This document shows positions 1 through 10,414 of a DNA stretch of 52,658 nt, in pieces. The notes beneath the pieces were generated by a model. The model did no database searches, was not told the origin of the DNA, and saw only the letters and a program-made list of their open reading frames with translations. The position numbers and the translations under genes are program-made. Location: contig CANQQS010000004.1 in NCBI GenBank assembly GCA_947626045.1, positions 1-52,658 on the forward strand, given 5' to 3'. Origin of the DNA: an uncultured Clostridia bacterium. GTDB taxonomy: Bacteria; Bacillota; Clostridia; UBA1381. Position 1 is the first letter of the stretch, and every line of letters begins with the position of its first letter.

Positions 1-1
1 C

Positions 2-1852
2 GTACCGTTCGCGTTCCTCACGGGCGGCTTCTTCTCGGGACTTTCCGGCTTTATCGGCATGAAGATAGCCACTTACGCGAACTCGAGAACAGCGGAGGGC
101 GCGAGACAGGGACTCAACAAGGGTCTTAAAATAGCGTTCTCGTCGGGAACGGTTATGGGTCTTACGGTTGTGGGACTCGGACTTCTCGACATAAGCGTAT
201 GGTTCATTCTATTGAAATTCGTGTTCAGACTGCCGAGTGAAACCGATATTATGTCGGCGATGCTCACATTCGGTATGGGCGCAAGCTCGATGGCTCTGTT
301 CGCTCGTGTGGGCGGCGGTATATTCACGAAGGCTGCCGACGTGGGCGCAGACCTCGTAGGTAAGGTTGAGGCGGGCATACCCGAGGACGACCCGAGAAAC
401 CCCGCTTGTATCGCCGATAACGTTGGCGATAACGTTGGCGACGTTGCAGGTATGGGCGCTGACCTTTACGAGTCGTACGTAGGTTCGGTAATTTCGTGCG
501 GCGCGCTCGCGACAGCTGCGGGTCTCGGCTTTAAGGGCGTGCTTGTGCCGATGCTTATAGCGGCAGTCGGTATTATAGCTTCGATCATCGGTACATTCTT
601 CGTTTCGACAAAGGAAGGCGCAAGTCAGAAGCAGCTTCTCGGCTCGCTCCGCCGCGGAACATATATAAGTTCGATTTTATCGGCTATCGGCGCGGCTGTA
701 CTTATCTTCACACTGCTCCCCGACAACTCAAACGTGTTCTGGGCGGTTATTTCGGGACTTGCCGCGGGCGTTCTGATAGGCTTCTTCACCGAATATTACA
801 CGTCCGACTCATATAACCCGACAAAGAAGCTCTCCGCTTCGTCGGAAACGGGTTCTGCTACGATTATAATAGACGGTATAGCGCTCGGTATGCTGTCGAC
901 GGCTATCCCCGTAATCATTATAGGTATTTCGGTTATTGTCAGCTTCTTTACTGCGGGCGGCTCCGTATCGGGCGATGACCTCGCATTCGCACGTGGACTT
1001 TACGGCGTAGGACTTTCGGCTGTCGGTATGCTTTCGACACTCGGTATTACGCTTGCCACGGACGCGTACGGACCGGTTGCGGATAACGCGGGTGGTATCG
1101 CGGAAATGTCGGGACTTCCCGGCGAGGTAAGAAACAGAACAGACGCTCTCGACTCCTTGGGCAACACAACGGCTGCCACGGGTAAGGGCTTCGCGATAGG
1201 CTCGGCGGCGCTTACGGCTCTCGCGCTTATTGTTTCATATACAAATAAAGTACAAGAGCTCGGTATGGAGCTTCACCTTGAAATAACAAATCCGGCTGTT
1301 CTTATCGGTCTGTTCATAGGCGCAATGCTGCCGTTCCTGTTCAGCGCTCTCACAATGAAGGCTGTCGGACGCGCGGCGCAGAAGATAGTTATTGAGGTAA
1401 GACGTCAGTTTAAGGAAATCAAGGGACTTATGCAGGGCAAGGCGGACGCCGATTACGAGACGTGCGTTGACATCTGCACAAAGTCGTCGCTTAAGGAAAT
1501 GATTTTGCCGGCGGCTCTCGGTATTGTGTCGCCTATCGTGGTAGGTCTTGTACTCGGCTGCAACGGCGTTGTAGGTATGCTCGCGGGCGCGCTCGTGTCG
1601 GGATTTGTTCTCGCTATCATGATGGCGAACTCCGGCGGCGCGTGGGATAACGCAAAGAAGTATATCGAGGCGGGTAACTTCGGCGGCAAGGGCAGCGAAA
1701 ACCATAAGGCGGCTGTTGTCGGCGATACCGTCGGCGACCCGTTCAAGGATACGTCGGGACCTTCCGTTAATATCCTTATAAAGCTTCTGTCAATGGTTTC
1801 GATCGTGTTCGCGTCGGTTGTCGTCGCTTACGGCGGTCTGGGATTGTTCTAA
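2..1852 (+). CDS. hppA: Membrane-bound proton/sodium-translocating pyrophosphatase, 5' truncated by window edge
   Basis: Frame stays open to base 2 upstream of the listed Met (VPFAFLTGGFFSGLSGFIGMKIAT); motifs KAADVGADLVGKVEAGIPEDDPRNPACIADNVGDNVGDVAGMGADLYESY and GDTVGDPFKDTSGPSVNILIKL. Confidence 0.97.
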   Translation, partial: VPFAFLTGGFFSGLSGFIGMKIATYANSRTAEGARQGLNKGLKIAFSSGTVMGLTVVGLGLLDISVWFILLKFVFRLPSETDIMSAMLTFGMGASSMALFARVGGGIFTKAADVGADLVGKVEAGIPEDDPRNPACIADNVGDNVGDVAGMGADLYESYVGSVISCGALATAAGLGFKGVLVPMLIAAVGIIASIIGTFFVSTKEGASQKQLLGSLRRGTYISSILSAIGAAVLIFTLLPDNSNVFWAVISGLAAGVLIGFFTEYYTSDSYNPTKKLSASSETGSATIIIDGIALGMLSTAIPVIIIGISVIVSFFTAGGSVSGDDLAFARGLYGVGLSAVGMLSTLGITLATDAYGPVADNAGGIAEMSGLPGEVRNRTDALDSLGNTTAATGKGFAIGSAALTALALIVSYTNKVQELGMELHLEITNPAVLIGLFIGAMLPFLFSALTMKAVGRAAQKIVIEVRRQFKEIKGLMQGKADADYETCVDICTKSSLKEMILPAALGIVSPIVVGLVLGCNGVVGMLAGALVSGFVLAIMMANSGGAWDNAKKYIEAGNFGGKGSENHKAAVVGDTVGDPFKDTSGPSVNILIKLLSMVSIVFASVVVAYGGLGLF

Positions 1853-1881
1853 GGGTAAATGTGATTTGACGACACAAATGT

Positions 1882-2112
1882 GGGACGTCGAGGGCGCCGT
1901 CCCCTACACCCATTATTTGTAAATAGTGCGCCGTAGGGGCTGGCGCCCTCGACAGCCCGTTTTCGTAGGGGCGACCCTTGCGGTCGCCTGTAAAACCCCT
2001 CAGTCACACTACGTGTGACAGCTCCCCTATTAGGGGAGCCATACGGCGTGCGCCGCATATCGCAAGCCTCCCCTACTAGGGGAGGTGTCGGCGGAGCCGA
2101 CGGAGGGGTTTT
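1882..2112. repeat. Composite intergenic hairpin repeat, copy A (modules M1+M2+M3)
   Basis: GGGACGTCGAGGGCGCCGTCCCC ... GGGGCTGGCGCCCTCGACAGCCC; GTAGGGGCGACCCTTGCGGTCGCC; AAAACCCCTC ... GAGGGGTTTT enclosing several hairpins. Same modules recur near 14.1, 15.1, 24.9 and 31.9 kb. Confidence 0.9.
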
Positions 2113-2135
2113 AAACACCTAAATCAAAATTCACG

Positions 2136-2163
2136 AAACGGATGGCATATGCCGTCCGTTTTT
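2136..2163 (+). terminator. Rho-independent terminator (downstream of hppA)
   Basis: AAACGGATGGCATATGCCGTCCGTTTTT. Confidence 0.75.
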
Positions 2164-2229
2164 GTATGCAGTGTCAAGAATTTTTACTTTAGTACTTTAC
2201 AAAGGCAAAAAAAAGTAGTAAAATAGAGT

Positions 2230-3336
2230 TTGGTTCAAAAAGATTATTTAATGAAAGAAGTGTTCACAGTGGAAATTAAGATTACAAAGACCACCAATCC
2301 GAAGCAGAAGCCGGCGGACGAGTCGAAGCTCGGTTTCGGACAGTATTACACAGACCATATGTTCATAATGAACTATGACGCGGGTCAGGGCTGGCACGAC
2401 GCGAGAATTGTTCCTTATGCCCCGTTTCAGATAGACCCCGCGAGCATGGTTCTCCACTACGCGCAGGAGGTATTCGAGGGCTTGAAGGCGTACCGCACAG
2501 CGGACGGCTCAATCCAGCTTTTCAGACCCGAGAAGAACATGGCGAGAATGAACGTGTCATGTGACAGACTTTGTATTCCCAAAATAGACGAGGAATTTGC
2601 CATAGAGGCGATAAAGACGCTCGTTAAGATTGACGAGGACTGGGTTCCCACCGCTGACGGCACATCGCTCTACATAAGACCGTATGTGTTCGCGAACGAC
2701 GTTCACATCGGCGTACATCCGGCGGAGCATCTCATATTCGCAATAATCCTTTCGCCTGTCGGTGCGTACTATCCACAGGGACTCGCTCCCGTTCCCATCT
2801 ACGTTGAACAGAAATATGTCCGCGCGGTTGTCGGCGGCACGGGCTTCACAAAGGCGGGCGCGAACTACGCGATTTCTCTTAAGGGTCAGGAGGAAGCCGC
2901 AGAGCAGGGTTATATCCAGACGCTCTGGCTCGACGGCGTTGAGAGAAAGTACATCGAGGAAGTCGGCTCGATGAACGTGTTCTTCAAGATTGACGGCGAG
3001 GTTATCACTCCCGCGCTCGTAGGCTCGATTTTGGGCGGTATCACGAGAATGTCAATCATTGAGCTTCTGAAGGCGAAGGGCTACAAGGTGTCCGAGCGCA
3101 GACTTTCTATAGACGAGCTTGTTGACGCGTTCAAGTCAGGCAAGCTCGAGGAAGCATGGGGTACGGGTACGGCTGCCGTTATTTCGCCTATCGGCGAACT
3201 TAAGTACGGCGACCTCGTCATGCCCGTAAACAACGGCGAAATCGGTCCCGTATCGCAGATGTGCTACGACACGCTCACCGGTATTCAGTGGGGCAAGATA
3301 AAGGACGAGTTCGGCTGGACGGTTAAGATAGACTGA
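2230..3336 (+). CDS. ilvE: Branched-chain amino acid aminotransferase (start uncertain; GTG at 2269 or ATG at 2251 also plausible)
   Basis: FGQYYTDHMFIMNYDAGQGWHDARIVPYAPFQIDPASMVLHYAQEVFEGLKAYR, EVGSMNVFF, class IV PLP aminotransferase. Confidence 0.95.
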   Translation: MVQKDYLMKEVFTVEIKITKTTNPKQKPADESKLGFGQYYTDHMFIMNYDAGQGWHDARIVPYAPFQIDPASMVLHYAQEVFEGLKAYRTADGSIQLFRPEKNMARMNVSCDRLCIPKIDEEFAIEAIKTLVKIDEDWVPTADGTSLYIRPYVFANDVHIGVHPAEHLIFAIILSPVGAYYPQGLAPVPIYVEQKYVRAVVGGTGFTKAGANYAISLKGQEEAAEQGYIQTLWLDGVERKYIEEVGSMNVFFKIDGEVITPALVGSILGGITRMSIIELLKAKGYKVSERRLSIDELVDAFKSGKLEEAWGTGTAAVISPIGELKYGDLVMPVNNGEIGPVSQMCYDTLTGIQWGKIKDEFGWTVKID

Positions 3337-3345
3337 ACATAAAAC

Positions 3346-3378
3346 ATAAAAAAGAAGCCGCGTATGGCTTCTTTTTTA
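3346..3378 (+). terminator. Rho-independent terminator
   Basis: AAAAAAGAAGCC-GCGTAT-GGCTTCTTTTTT. Confidence 0.8.
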
Positions 3379-3385
3379 TTTACAT

Positions 3386-3832
3386 TTAATAATACCTATA
3401 TGAGACAGATGAGGCGACAAATGCGCCAGTCATGAAAAGAATCAAGAATATTATAAGTACAATGCCGAATATAATCGCCATAACTATAAGCTGTGCCTTC
3501 GCCCAGTTTCTGAACGTTAGCTCCTTCGTCTGATCGCCCGACCAGATAAATAACATAATAAGATAAATAAGCCAACCGACCAACGGTATATACGGTATCA
3601 AAGACCTGCCTATCCAGCCGCCGATCGTCATCGGATAGCCTGTCGGTGGCTGCATGGGATACATGCCGCCGTACGGATTGTTGTTATAAGGATTATTGTT
3701 GCTTGATGTGTTGTATGTATTATTTTGTACTCCTGCCGAGGATGCCTGCGCCGTATTATCAACGGATGCTCCGCATGTTTGACAGAATTTTGAGTTTGGC
3801 GGCAGTTCCGAGCCGCAATTCGGACAATTCAT
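3386..3832 (-). CDS. Zinc-ribbon domain membrane protein
   Basis: N-terminal MNCPNCGSELPPNSKFCQTCGA, Asn-rich linker, two hydrophobic segments. Confidence 0.8.
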   Translation of the reverse strand: MNCPNCGSELPPNSKFCQTCGASVDNTAQASSAGVQNNTYNTSSNNNPYNNNPYGGMYPMQPPTGYPMTIGGWIGRSLIPYIPLVGWLIYLIMLFIWSGDQTKELTFRNWAKAQLIVMAIIFGIVLIIFLILFMTGAFVASSVSYRYY

Positions 3833-3892
3833 TGTAAATTCCTCCCTTTATTTTAATTAAATATTTTATATGTAAGCGGATAAGCCATCCGC

Positions 3893-5221
<1,329 letters not shown>

Positions 5222-5255
5222 TTACGGGTAGACGCATATATACCGGCTACCTCAT

Positions 5256-5285
5256 ATAATATCATATAATGCGCAATAATGTCAA
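5256..5285 (-). promoter_or_regulatory. Sigma-A-type promoter for eno
   Basis: Reverse complement TTGACA-18 nt-TATTAT. Confidence 0.5.
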
Positions 5286-5390
5286 TATTTATACAATTTC
5301 ACGCCTTACAGTAAAGAAAATAAATTTTTAAGGCAAAATTAAGAAATGTGTGGTATAATGAATATATACCGAAAAAAAGGAATGATACGT

Positions 5391-6068
5391 ATGAGAATAC
5401 TTGTGGTTGAGGACGAAATACATCTTGCCGAGGCGCTCGGTCAGATACTCAAAAAGAACAATTACACCGTGGATATATCAAACGACGGCGAGAGCGGTCT
5501 CGATAACGCGCTGAGCGGCATTTACGACGTTATAGTTCTCGATATAATGCTGCCTAAGATGGACGGTATCGAGGTGCTTAAAAATCTGCGCGCCGAGGGC
5601 TTTGACACGCCCGTGATACTGCTTACCGCGAAAAGCGACGTCGCGGACAAGGTGCGCGGTCTTGACAGCGGCGCGGACGACTACCTTTCAAAGCCGTTCA
5701 GTACCGAGGAGCTTTTAGCGCGTATAAGAGCGCTGGGAAGGCGGCGCGGTGAGATCGTCGCAGCGTCCGACTCGATAACCTTCGGCGACATAACGCTGAA
5801 CACCGGCACGCTGAATCTTACGAGCGGCAAAAACGAGATAACGCTCACCCTTAAGGAGAGCGAGCTTTTGGAGTACCTCATGCTGCACAAGGGTATTGTC
5901 TGCTCAAAGGAGCAGATCATAGAGAAGCTCTGGGGTTTTGAGAGTGAAGCGGAGGCGAACCATGTTGAGGTTTATATTTCATTCCTAAGGAAGAAGCTCG
6001 CCTTTGTACACTCAAAAACGTCGATTAACACTGTGCGCAGCGTCGGTTACACGCTGTCGGAGGGATAA
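5391..6068 (+). CDS. OmpR-family response regulator
   Basis: MRILVVEDEIHLAEALG receiver, DVIVLDIMLPKMDG, C-terminal winged helix. Confidence 0.95.
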   Translation: MRILVVEDEIHLAEALGQILKKNNYTVDISNDGESGLDNALSGIYDVIVLDIMLPKMDGIEVLKNLRAEGFDTPVILLTAKSDVADKVRGLDSGADDYLSKPFSTEELLARIRALGRRRGEIVAASDSITFGDITLNTGTLNLTSGKNEITLTLKESELLEYLMLHKGIVCSKEQIIEKLWGFESEAEANHVEVYISFLRKKLAFVHSKTSINTVRSVGYTLSEG

Positions 6069-6071
6069 ATC

Positions 6072-7379
6072 ATGTTTAAAAAATTACGCGACAGACTGCT
6101 TATAGTGAACACGCTCATAATAGCGGCTCTCGTGCTGGGCAGCTTTTCGGTCATATATTTTACCACGTGGCAGAACACGATGCACGGTGTGGATATGAAA
6201 CTTGACCGCGCGCTTGAAATGGCTGCCGGACGCGGCGGACACATGGGTATGCGCGAAAATTTACCGGCGCCTGACGGCGAGCGTATTCCGCCCGAGGACG
6301 CAAGACCCGACGGCGTGAAAAACACGCCGCCCGAAACGCGGCAGAACGAAATGTTCACGCTGACATTCACCGTCCAGACCGACAATGACGGCAGCGTCAC
6401 AAAGGTGAATATGCCGTTTGACATGACCGAGGATTTTTATTCGGACAAGCTCGGCGATATAGTCGCGTCACCGAAGGACAAAGGCGCGCTGAAATCGGAC
6501 GGGAGCTATTGGGCGTACAAAAGGGTCAAAACCGCCGACGGCTACGTTATCGCGTTTACCGATGCAAACGCGGAGCAGACGATAATGCGGAATCTTTTGA
6601 TTATATTGAGCCTTGTCGCGCTCGCGGCGCTCGCGGGAGCTTTTCTTATAAGCTTGTTCTCGGCGAACAAATCGATAAAGCCGGTCGAGGAATCGTACAA
6701 CAGGCAGAAACGGTTTGTCGCCGACGCGTCGCACGAGCTTAAAACGCCGCTCACGACGATAAACACAAACGCCGACGTGCTGCTGTCGCACGAGGACAGC
6801 ACGATCAAAGAGGAGAGAAAGTGGCTCGACTACATAAAAAATGAAACGGAGCGCATGACGAAGCTCACGAACGACCTTCTGTACCTCGCGCGGCTCGACC
6901 ACGACGAGGAAAGCGTTATGCTCACTCCCGTGTCGTTTTCGCAGTCGGCGGAAAGCGTCATACTGCTCATGGAGGCGGTCGTGTTCGAGAAGGATATTAA
7001 AATGACGTACGACATCACGCCCGACCTTGCGGTAAAGGGCGACGCGGAGCAGCTTCACCGTCTTGTGATGATACTTCTGGACAACGCGTGCAAGTACACG
7101 CCGCCGAAGGGTGAAATTGAAATAAAGCTTGTCCGTGACGCGTCCGACGCGGTGTTCACGATACGAAACAGCGGCGAGGGCATAAGCGAAGAAGCGCAGA
7201 AGCACATTTTCGAGCGGTTCTACCGCGAGGACACGTCACGCGCGCGCGAAAGCGGCGGCTACGGTCTCGGTCTTGCAATAGCGCACGCGATAGTGCAGTC
7301 GCACAAGGGAAGCGTCAAGGTTGACTCGGAAAAGAACGGATACACGCGCTTTACCGTTAAAATTCCGCTCGCAAAATAA
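6072..7379 (+). CDS. Sensor histidine kinase
   Basis: RFVADASHELKTPLTTINTNADVLL H-box; DNACKYTPP; GLGLAIAHAIV; 3 nt after the response regulator. Confidence 0.95.
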   Translation: MFKKLRDRLLIVNTLIIAALVLGSFSVIYFTTWQNTMHGVDMKLDRALEMAAGRGGHMGMRENLPAPDGERIPPEDARPDGVKNTPPETRQNEMFTLTFTVQTDNDGSVTKVNMPFDMTEDFYSDKLGDIVASPKDKGALKSDGSYWAYKRVKTADGYVIAFTDANAEQTIMRNLLIILSLVALAALAGAFLISLFSANKSIKPVEESYNRQKRFVADASHELKTPLTTINTNADVLLSHEDSTIKEERKWLDYIKNETERMTKLTNDLLYLARLDHDEESVMLTPVSFSQSAESVILLMEAVVFEKDIKMTYDITPDLAVKGDAEQLHRLVMILLDNACKYTPPKGEIEIKLVRDASDAVFTIRNSGEGISEEAQKHIFERFYREDTSRARESGGYGLGLAIAHAIVQSHKGSVKVDSEKNGYTRFTVKIPLAK

Positions 7380-7410
7380 ACGCCTGAAACGTTCCGATGT
7401 ATATTTTCCA

Positions 7411-7439
7411 TTGACATAACTGCCTTAATCGTATAAAAT
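7411..7439 (+). promoter_or_regulatory. Sigma-A-type promoter
   Basis: TTGACA-17 nt-TAAAAT. Confidence 0.5.
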
Positions 7440-7459
7440 GGCATTAAGGCGGTGAGGTT

Positions 7460-8857
7460 ATGAAAAAATTTCTTTTGCTTGTGCTTTTGATTACCGCGTT
7501 CGTTACGACGACGGCTTTCGGAGCTTATAACGTCGAGACGGACGATAACGAATATGTGTCCGACTGCGTATATTTTTCACATCGCTGCACTTGGGGACCG
7601 ATTCCGGCGGACAGAATAAATTTAAAAAAGGGCAGAATAACATTTTATGAGGGTGACGGAAAAGCCTCCGAAAAAATAGAAACCGACGTTATGCCGATAA
7701 ACGCGACGGAAAAGGAAGTTAAATTTAAAACGAACGACAGCTCGATTGCGACCGTTGACGCAAACGGCGTTGTAAGACCGACGGGCAAGGCGGGTGAAAC
7801 CGTTATAGACATAACGTGCGGAAAAGCGAAGTCGAGAATGAAGGTGAGCGTCATAAAGCCCGTAAGAGGCGTTGTAATGTCGCAAAGCTCGCTCACACTT
7901 TACGCTGATAAACCCGTCGCGGCGCAGCTTCAGGCGTTCGTGTCGCCCGAAGACGCGTCGGTAAAGGATGTTAAGTGGACGAGCAAGGACGAATCTATAG
8001 CGCACGTTGACGAGAACGGTCTCGTGTACCCGAACGGCGTGGGCGAAACGGAGATAACCGCGGAAACGGCGGACGGCGGATATAAAGCGTCGTGCGCCGT
8101 TACCGTCGCGACATGGGAAAAACGCGAGGACGATATACCCGTTACATATTCGGACTACGATATGACCGTCGAGGAAATGGCGGAAATCCAGATGGGCGCG
8201 TATCCTACCGTGTTCACCACCGGTGTGTATCCGGCGACGGAGGAGGAAGTTCTGTCGTTCGTGAACCCCGAAAACCTCGTGGGAAGCTACAATAAATATC
8301 AGTTCCTTGACCTCGGCGCGCAGAACGATGTTTCGGCCGACACGCTCAATAAATATCTTAACGGCAAAGGCGTTTTGAGCGGTATGGGAGATGTGTTTAA
8401 AGAAGCCGCGGAGGATAATAATATAAGCGAGGTGTACCTCGTTATACACGCGTGTCTCGAATCGGGCAGCGGTACGTCAGACCTTGCGCGCGGTGTGGAT
8501 TTTGACGGCACGGTCGTGTACAATCTGTTCGGCATCGGCGCGGTTGACAGCGACCCGCTTTACGGCGGTGCGGCTTACGCGTACTCGCAGGGCTGGACAA
8601 GCGTTGAAGACGCGATAGAGGGCGGCGCGCGGTGGATAAGCGAAAATTACATAAATAACCGCAGTCACAGGCAAAATACATTATATAAAATGCGTTGGAA
8701 CCCGGAAAGTCCGGCAAATCATCAGTACGCTACGGACATAGAATGGCCCTCGAAGCAGGCGGAGGATATGGCGGCTATGTTTGAGGCGTTCCCGTCGGCG
8801 GAATACCGATATGAGGTTCCCGTATACAGCGGTATGTCAAAGCCGCAGATACGTTAA
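7460..8857 (+). CDS. Secreted Ig-like (BIG2) domain protein with C-terminal N-acetylglucosaminidase-type peptidoglycan hydrolase domain
   Basis: Signal peptide MKKFLLLVLLITAFVTTTAFGA; BIG2-like repeats (FKTNDSSIATVDANGVVRPTGKAGET, WTSKDESIAHVDENGLVYPNGVGETEITA); VYLVIHACLESGSGTSDLARGV...YNLFGIGAVDSDPLYGGAAYAYSQGW. Confidence 0.8.
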   Translation: MKKFLLLVLLITAFVTTTAFGAYNVETDDNEYVSDCVYFSHRCTWGPIPADRINLKKGRITFYEGDGKASEKIETDVMPINATEKEVKFKTNDSSIATVDANGVVRPTGKAGETVIDITCGKAKSRMKVSVIKPVRGVVMSQSSLTLYADKPVAAQLQAFVSPEDASVKDVKWTSKDESIAHVDENGLVYPNGVGETEITAETADGGYKASCAVTVATWEKREDDIPVTYSDYDMTVEEMAEIQMGAYPTVFTTGVYPATEEEVLSFVNPENLVGSYNKYQFLDLGAQNDVSADTLNKYLNGKGVLSGMGDVFKEAAEDNNISEVYLVIHACLESGSGTSDLARGVDFDGTVVYNLFGIGAVDSDPLYGGAAYAYSQGWTSVEDAIEGGARWISENYINNRSHRQNTLYKMRWNPESPANHQYATDIEWPSKQAEDMAAMFEAFPSAEYRYEVPVYSGMSKPQIR

Positions 8858-8875
8858 GGCGTTGGGAGAGATATT

Positions 8876-9691
8876 ATGGCGGAAAAAATCAAGGAAGCAA
8901 TCTCGGTTCTCACAAAGGACAACACGGGGATTTACGCTGCACAGGCATCTTTTTTCCTTGTAATTTCCGCCATTCCTTTTCTCACGCTTATTTTTTCGGT
9001 CATATCGCTCTTTATCGAGATAGACCCGCAAAGCGTGATACATTCGGTAAGCTCGTTCGCGCCGGCGGAGGTGAGCGGACTTATATCGACCGTCGTGACG
9101 GAGCTTACGGCAAAATCCGCGTCAGTACCGGTAATATCGGTTACGGCTGTGTCGTCGCTGTGGCTCGCGTCGCGCGGTATAACGGCGCTTTACGCCGGAC
9201 TTAACCATATAAACGGCACGCCGAAGAGAGGCTACATTCGGGCGCGGCTCGTTTCGCTGCTGTACACCGCCGCATTTATCGCCGCGCTTGTTCTGACGCT
9301 TATATTTATAGGCTTCGGCGGTATGCTCGAGGAATTTCTCGCTCGCCGATTTGTAGGACTGGCGTCATTTATAAATTTTATTTTCAAGGGCAAAATACTT
9401 ATATTTTTCCTTTATCTGACGCTTATTTTCGCGCTGTTTTACAAATTCCTGCCGGAGGAAAGACCGAGCTTCCGCTCCGTTCTTCCCGGCGCGGCTCTCG
9501 CGGCGGCGGGCTGGCTCGGGTTTTCGTTCTTTTATTCGCTCTATATCGACAACTTCGCCGATTACACTCTCGTTTACGGCTCGCTTGCCGCGGTTGTTCT
9601 GCTCATGCTGTGGCTGTATTTCTGTATGAACATATTTCTTTTCGGCGCGCAGCTGAATAAACTTGTAAAAAACGGGTTTTTTGAAAAATAA
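8876..9691 (+). CDS. YihY/BrkB-family inner membrane protein
   Basis: AAQASFFLVISAIPFLTLIFSVISL, multiple TM segments, WLGFSFFYSLYIDNFADYTLVYGSLAAVVLLMLWLYFCMNIFLFGAQLN. Confidence 0.9.
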   Translation: MAEKIKEAISVLTKDNTGIYAAQASFFLVISAIPFLTLIFSVISLFIEIDPQSVIHSVSSFAPAEVSGLISTVVTELTAKSASVPVISVTAVSSLWLASRGITALYAGLNHINGTPKRGYIRARLVSLLYTAAFIAALVLTLIFIGFGGMLEEFLARRFVGLASFINFIFKGKILIFFLYLTLIFALFYKFLPEERPSFRSVLPGAALAAAGWLGFSFFYSLYIDNFADYTLVYGSLAAVVLLMLWLYFCMNIFLFGAQLNKLVKNGFFEK

Positions 9692-9764
9692 TACTATACT
9701 ATTTGAAAAAACTGTGTTATAATTGAGATGTGAAAAGACGCGCGCATCAAAGGAGGGGTAAGAA

Positions 9765-10367
9765 ATGGCATTCGATGTTATTGTTTTCAGTCAAAGTGAG
9801 CTTGACGACGCCTTAATGCGCGGCATAACGCGTATTGCCCTTTGCGACAACAGCTTTACCCTTCCCGATATAAGCGGCATAGAATACACTCTTATAGGCA
9901 GCGCGGAAATCGTTTCGGCAAAAAATGAAAACGAGGACAAGCCTCCCGTTTACGCGAATGTTGAGAGAAAAACGCTCTCTTGCGCGTCGTCCTACGGCTC
10001 TTTCGCGTCGTCCTACGGCGGCTCGTACGCTTCAGGCTCGGGCGGCTCGTACTCCTACGGCTATAAATACGAATACGGCGGCTCTTTTGCGGGTTCGTAC
10101 TCGTCATCGTTTATGTCGTCGTACGCGTCACTTTACGCGTCGTCGTTTTACTCGTTTATAAGCGGCATGTCGTTTGAATGGCTCGCAAGCTACGGCGGCA
10201 GTTACGGCTTCGCGTACAGCTTTTCTTACGGCGGCAGCTACAATTTCGGCTACAGCTTCGCATACGGCGGAAGCTTCGGCGGAAGCGGCGCGGCGCTTCC
10301 CGATATTATAGAATACGGCGGTTCGGGTATAATTTTTGTGAACGGATACGGAATAAACTTGATCTGA
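9765..10367 (+). CDS. Gly/Ser/Tyr/Phe-rich low-complexity repeat protein of unknown function
   Basis: Strong SD AAAGGAGGGG; about 70-aa non-repetitive N-terminal domain, then SSYGSFASSYGGSYASGSGGSYSYGYKYEYGGSF...SYGGSYGFAYSFSYGGSYNFGYSFAYGGSFGGSG; no evident signal peptide. Confidence 0.85.
   Translation: MAFDVIVFSQSELDDALMRGITRIALCDNSFTLPDISGIEYTLIGSAEIVSAKNENEDKPPVYANVERKTLSCASSYGSFASSYGGSYASGSGGSYSYGYKYEYGGSFAGSYSSSFMSSYASLYASSFYSFISGMSFEWLASYGGSYGFAYSFSYGGSYNFGYSFAYGGSFGGSGAALPDIIEYGGSGIIFVNGYGINLI
10191..10286 (+). repeat. 36-bp coding tandem repeat (2.7 units) in the GSY protein
   Basis: TACGGCGGCAGTTACGGCTTCGCGTACAGCTTTTCT / TACGGCGGCAGCTACAATTTCGGCTACAGCTTCGCA / TACGGCGGAAGCTTCGGCGGAAGC. 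Confidence 0.9.
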
Positions 10368-10414
10368 GAGCTTCCGCGGCGGAGTTCTCGGATATTTTTT
10401 TTGGAGGAACAGCT

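Noticed and set aside
9990-10300. Possible CRISPR or minisatellite array
   Set aside because: Repeats are contiguous, codon-phased and lack unique spacers; they encode the GSY tract
10178-10414. Arg-rich N-terminal extension of the 10178-11257 ORF
   Set aside because: Out-of-frame reading of the GSY repeat; the ATG at 10415 has a clear SD
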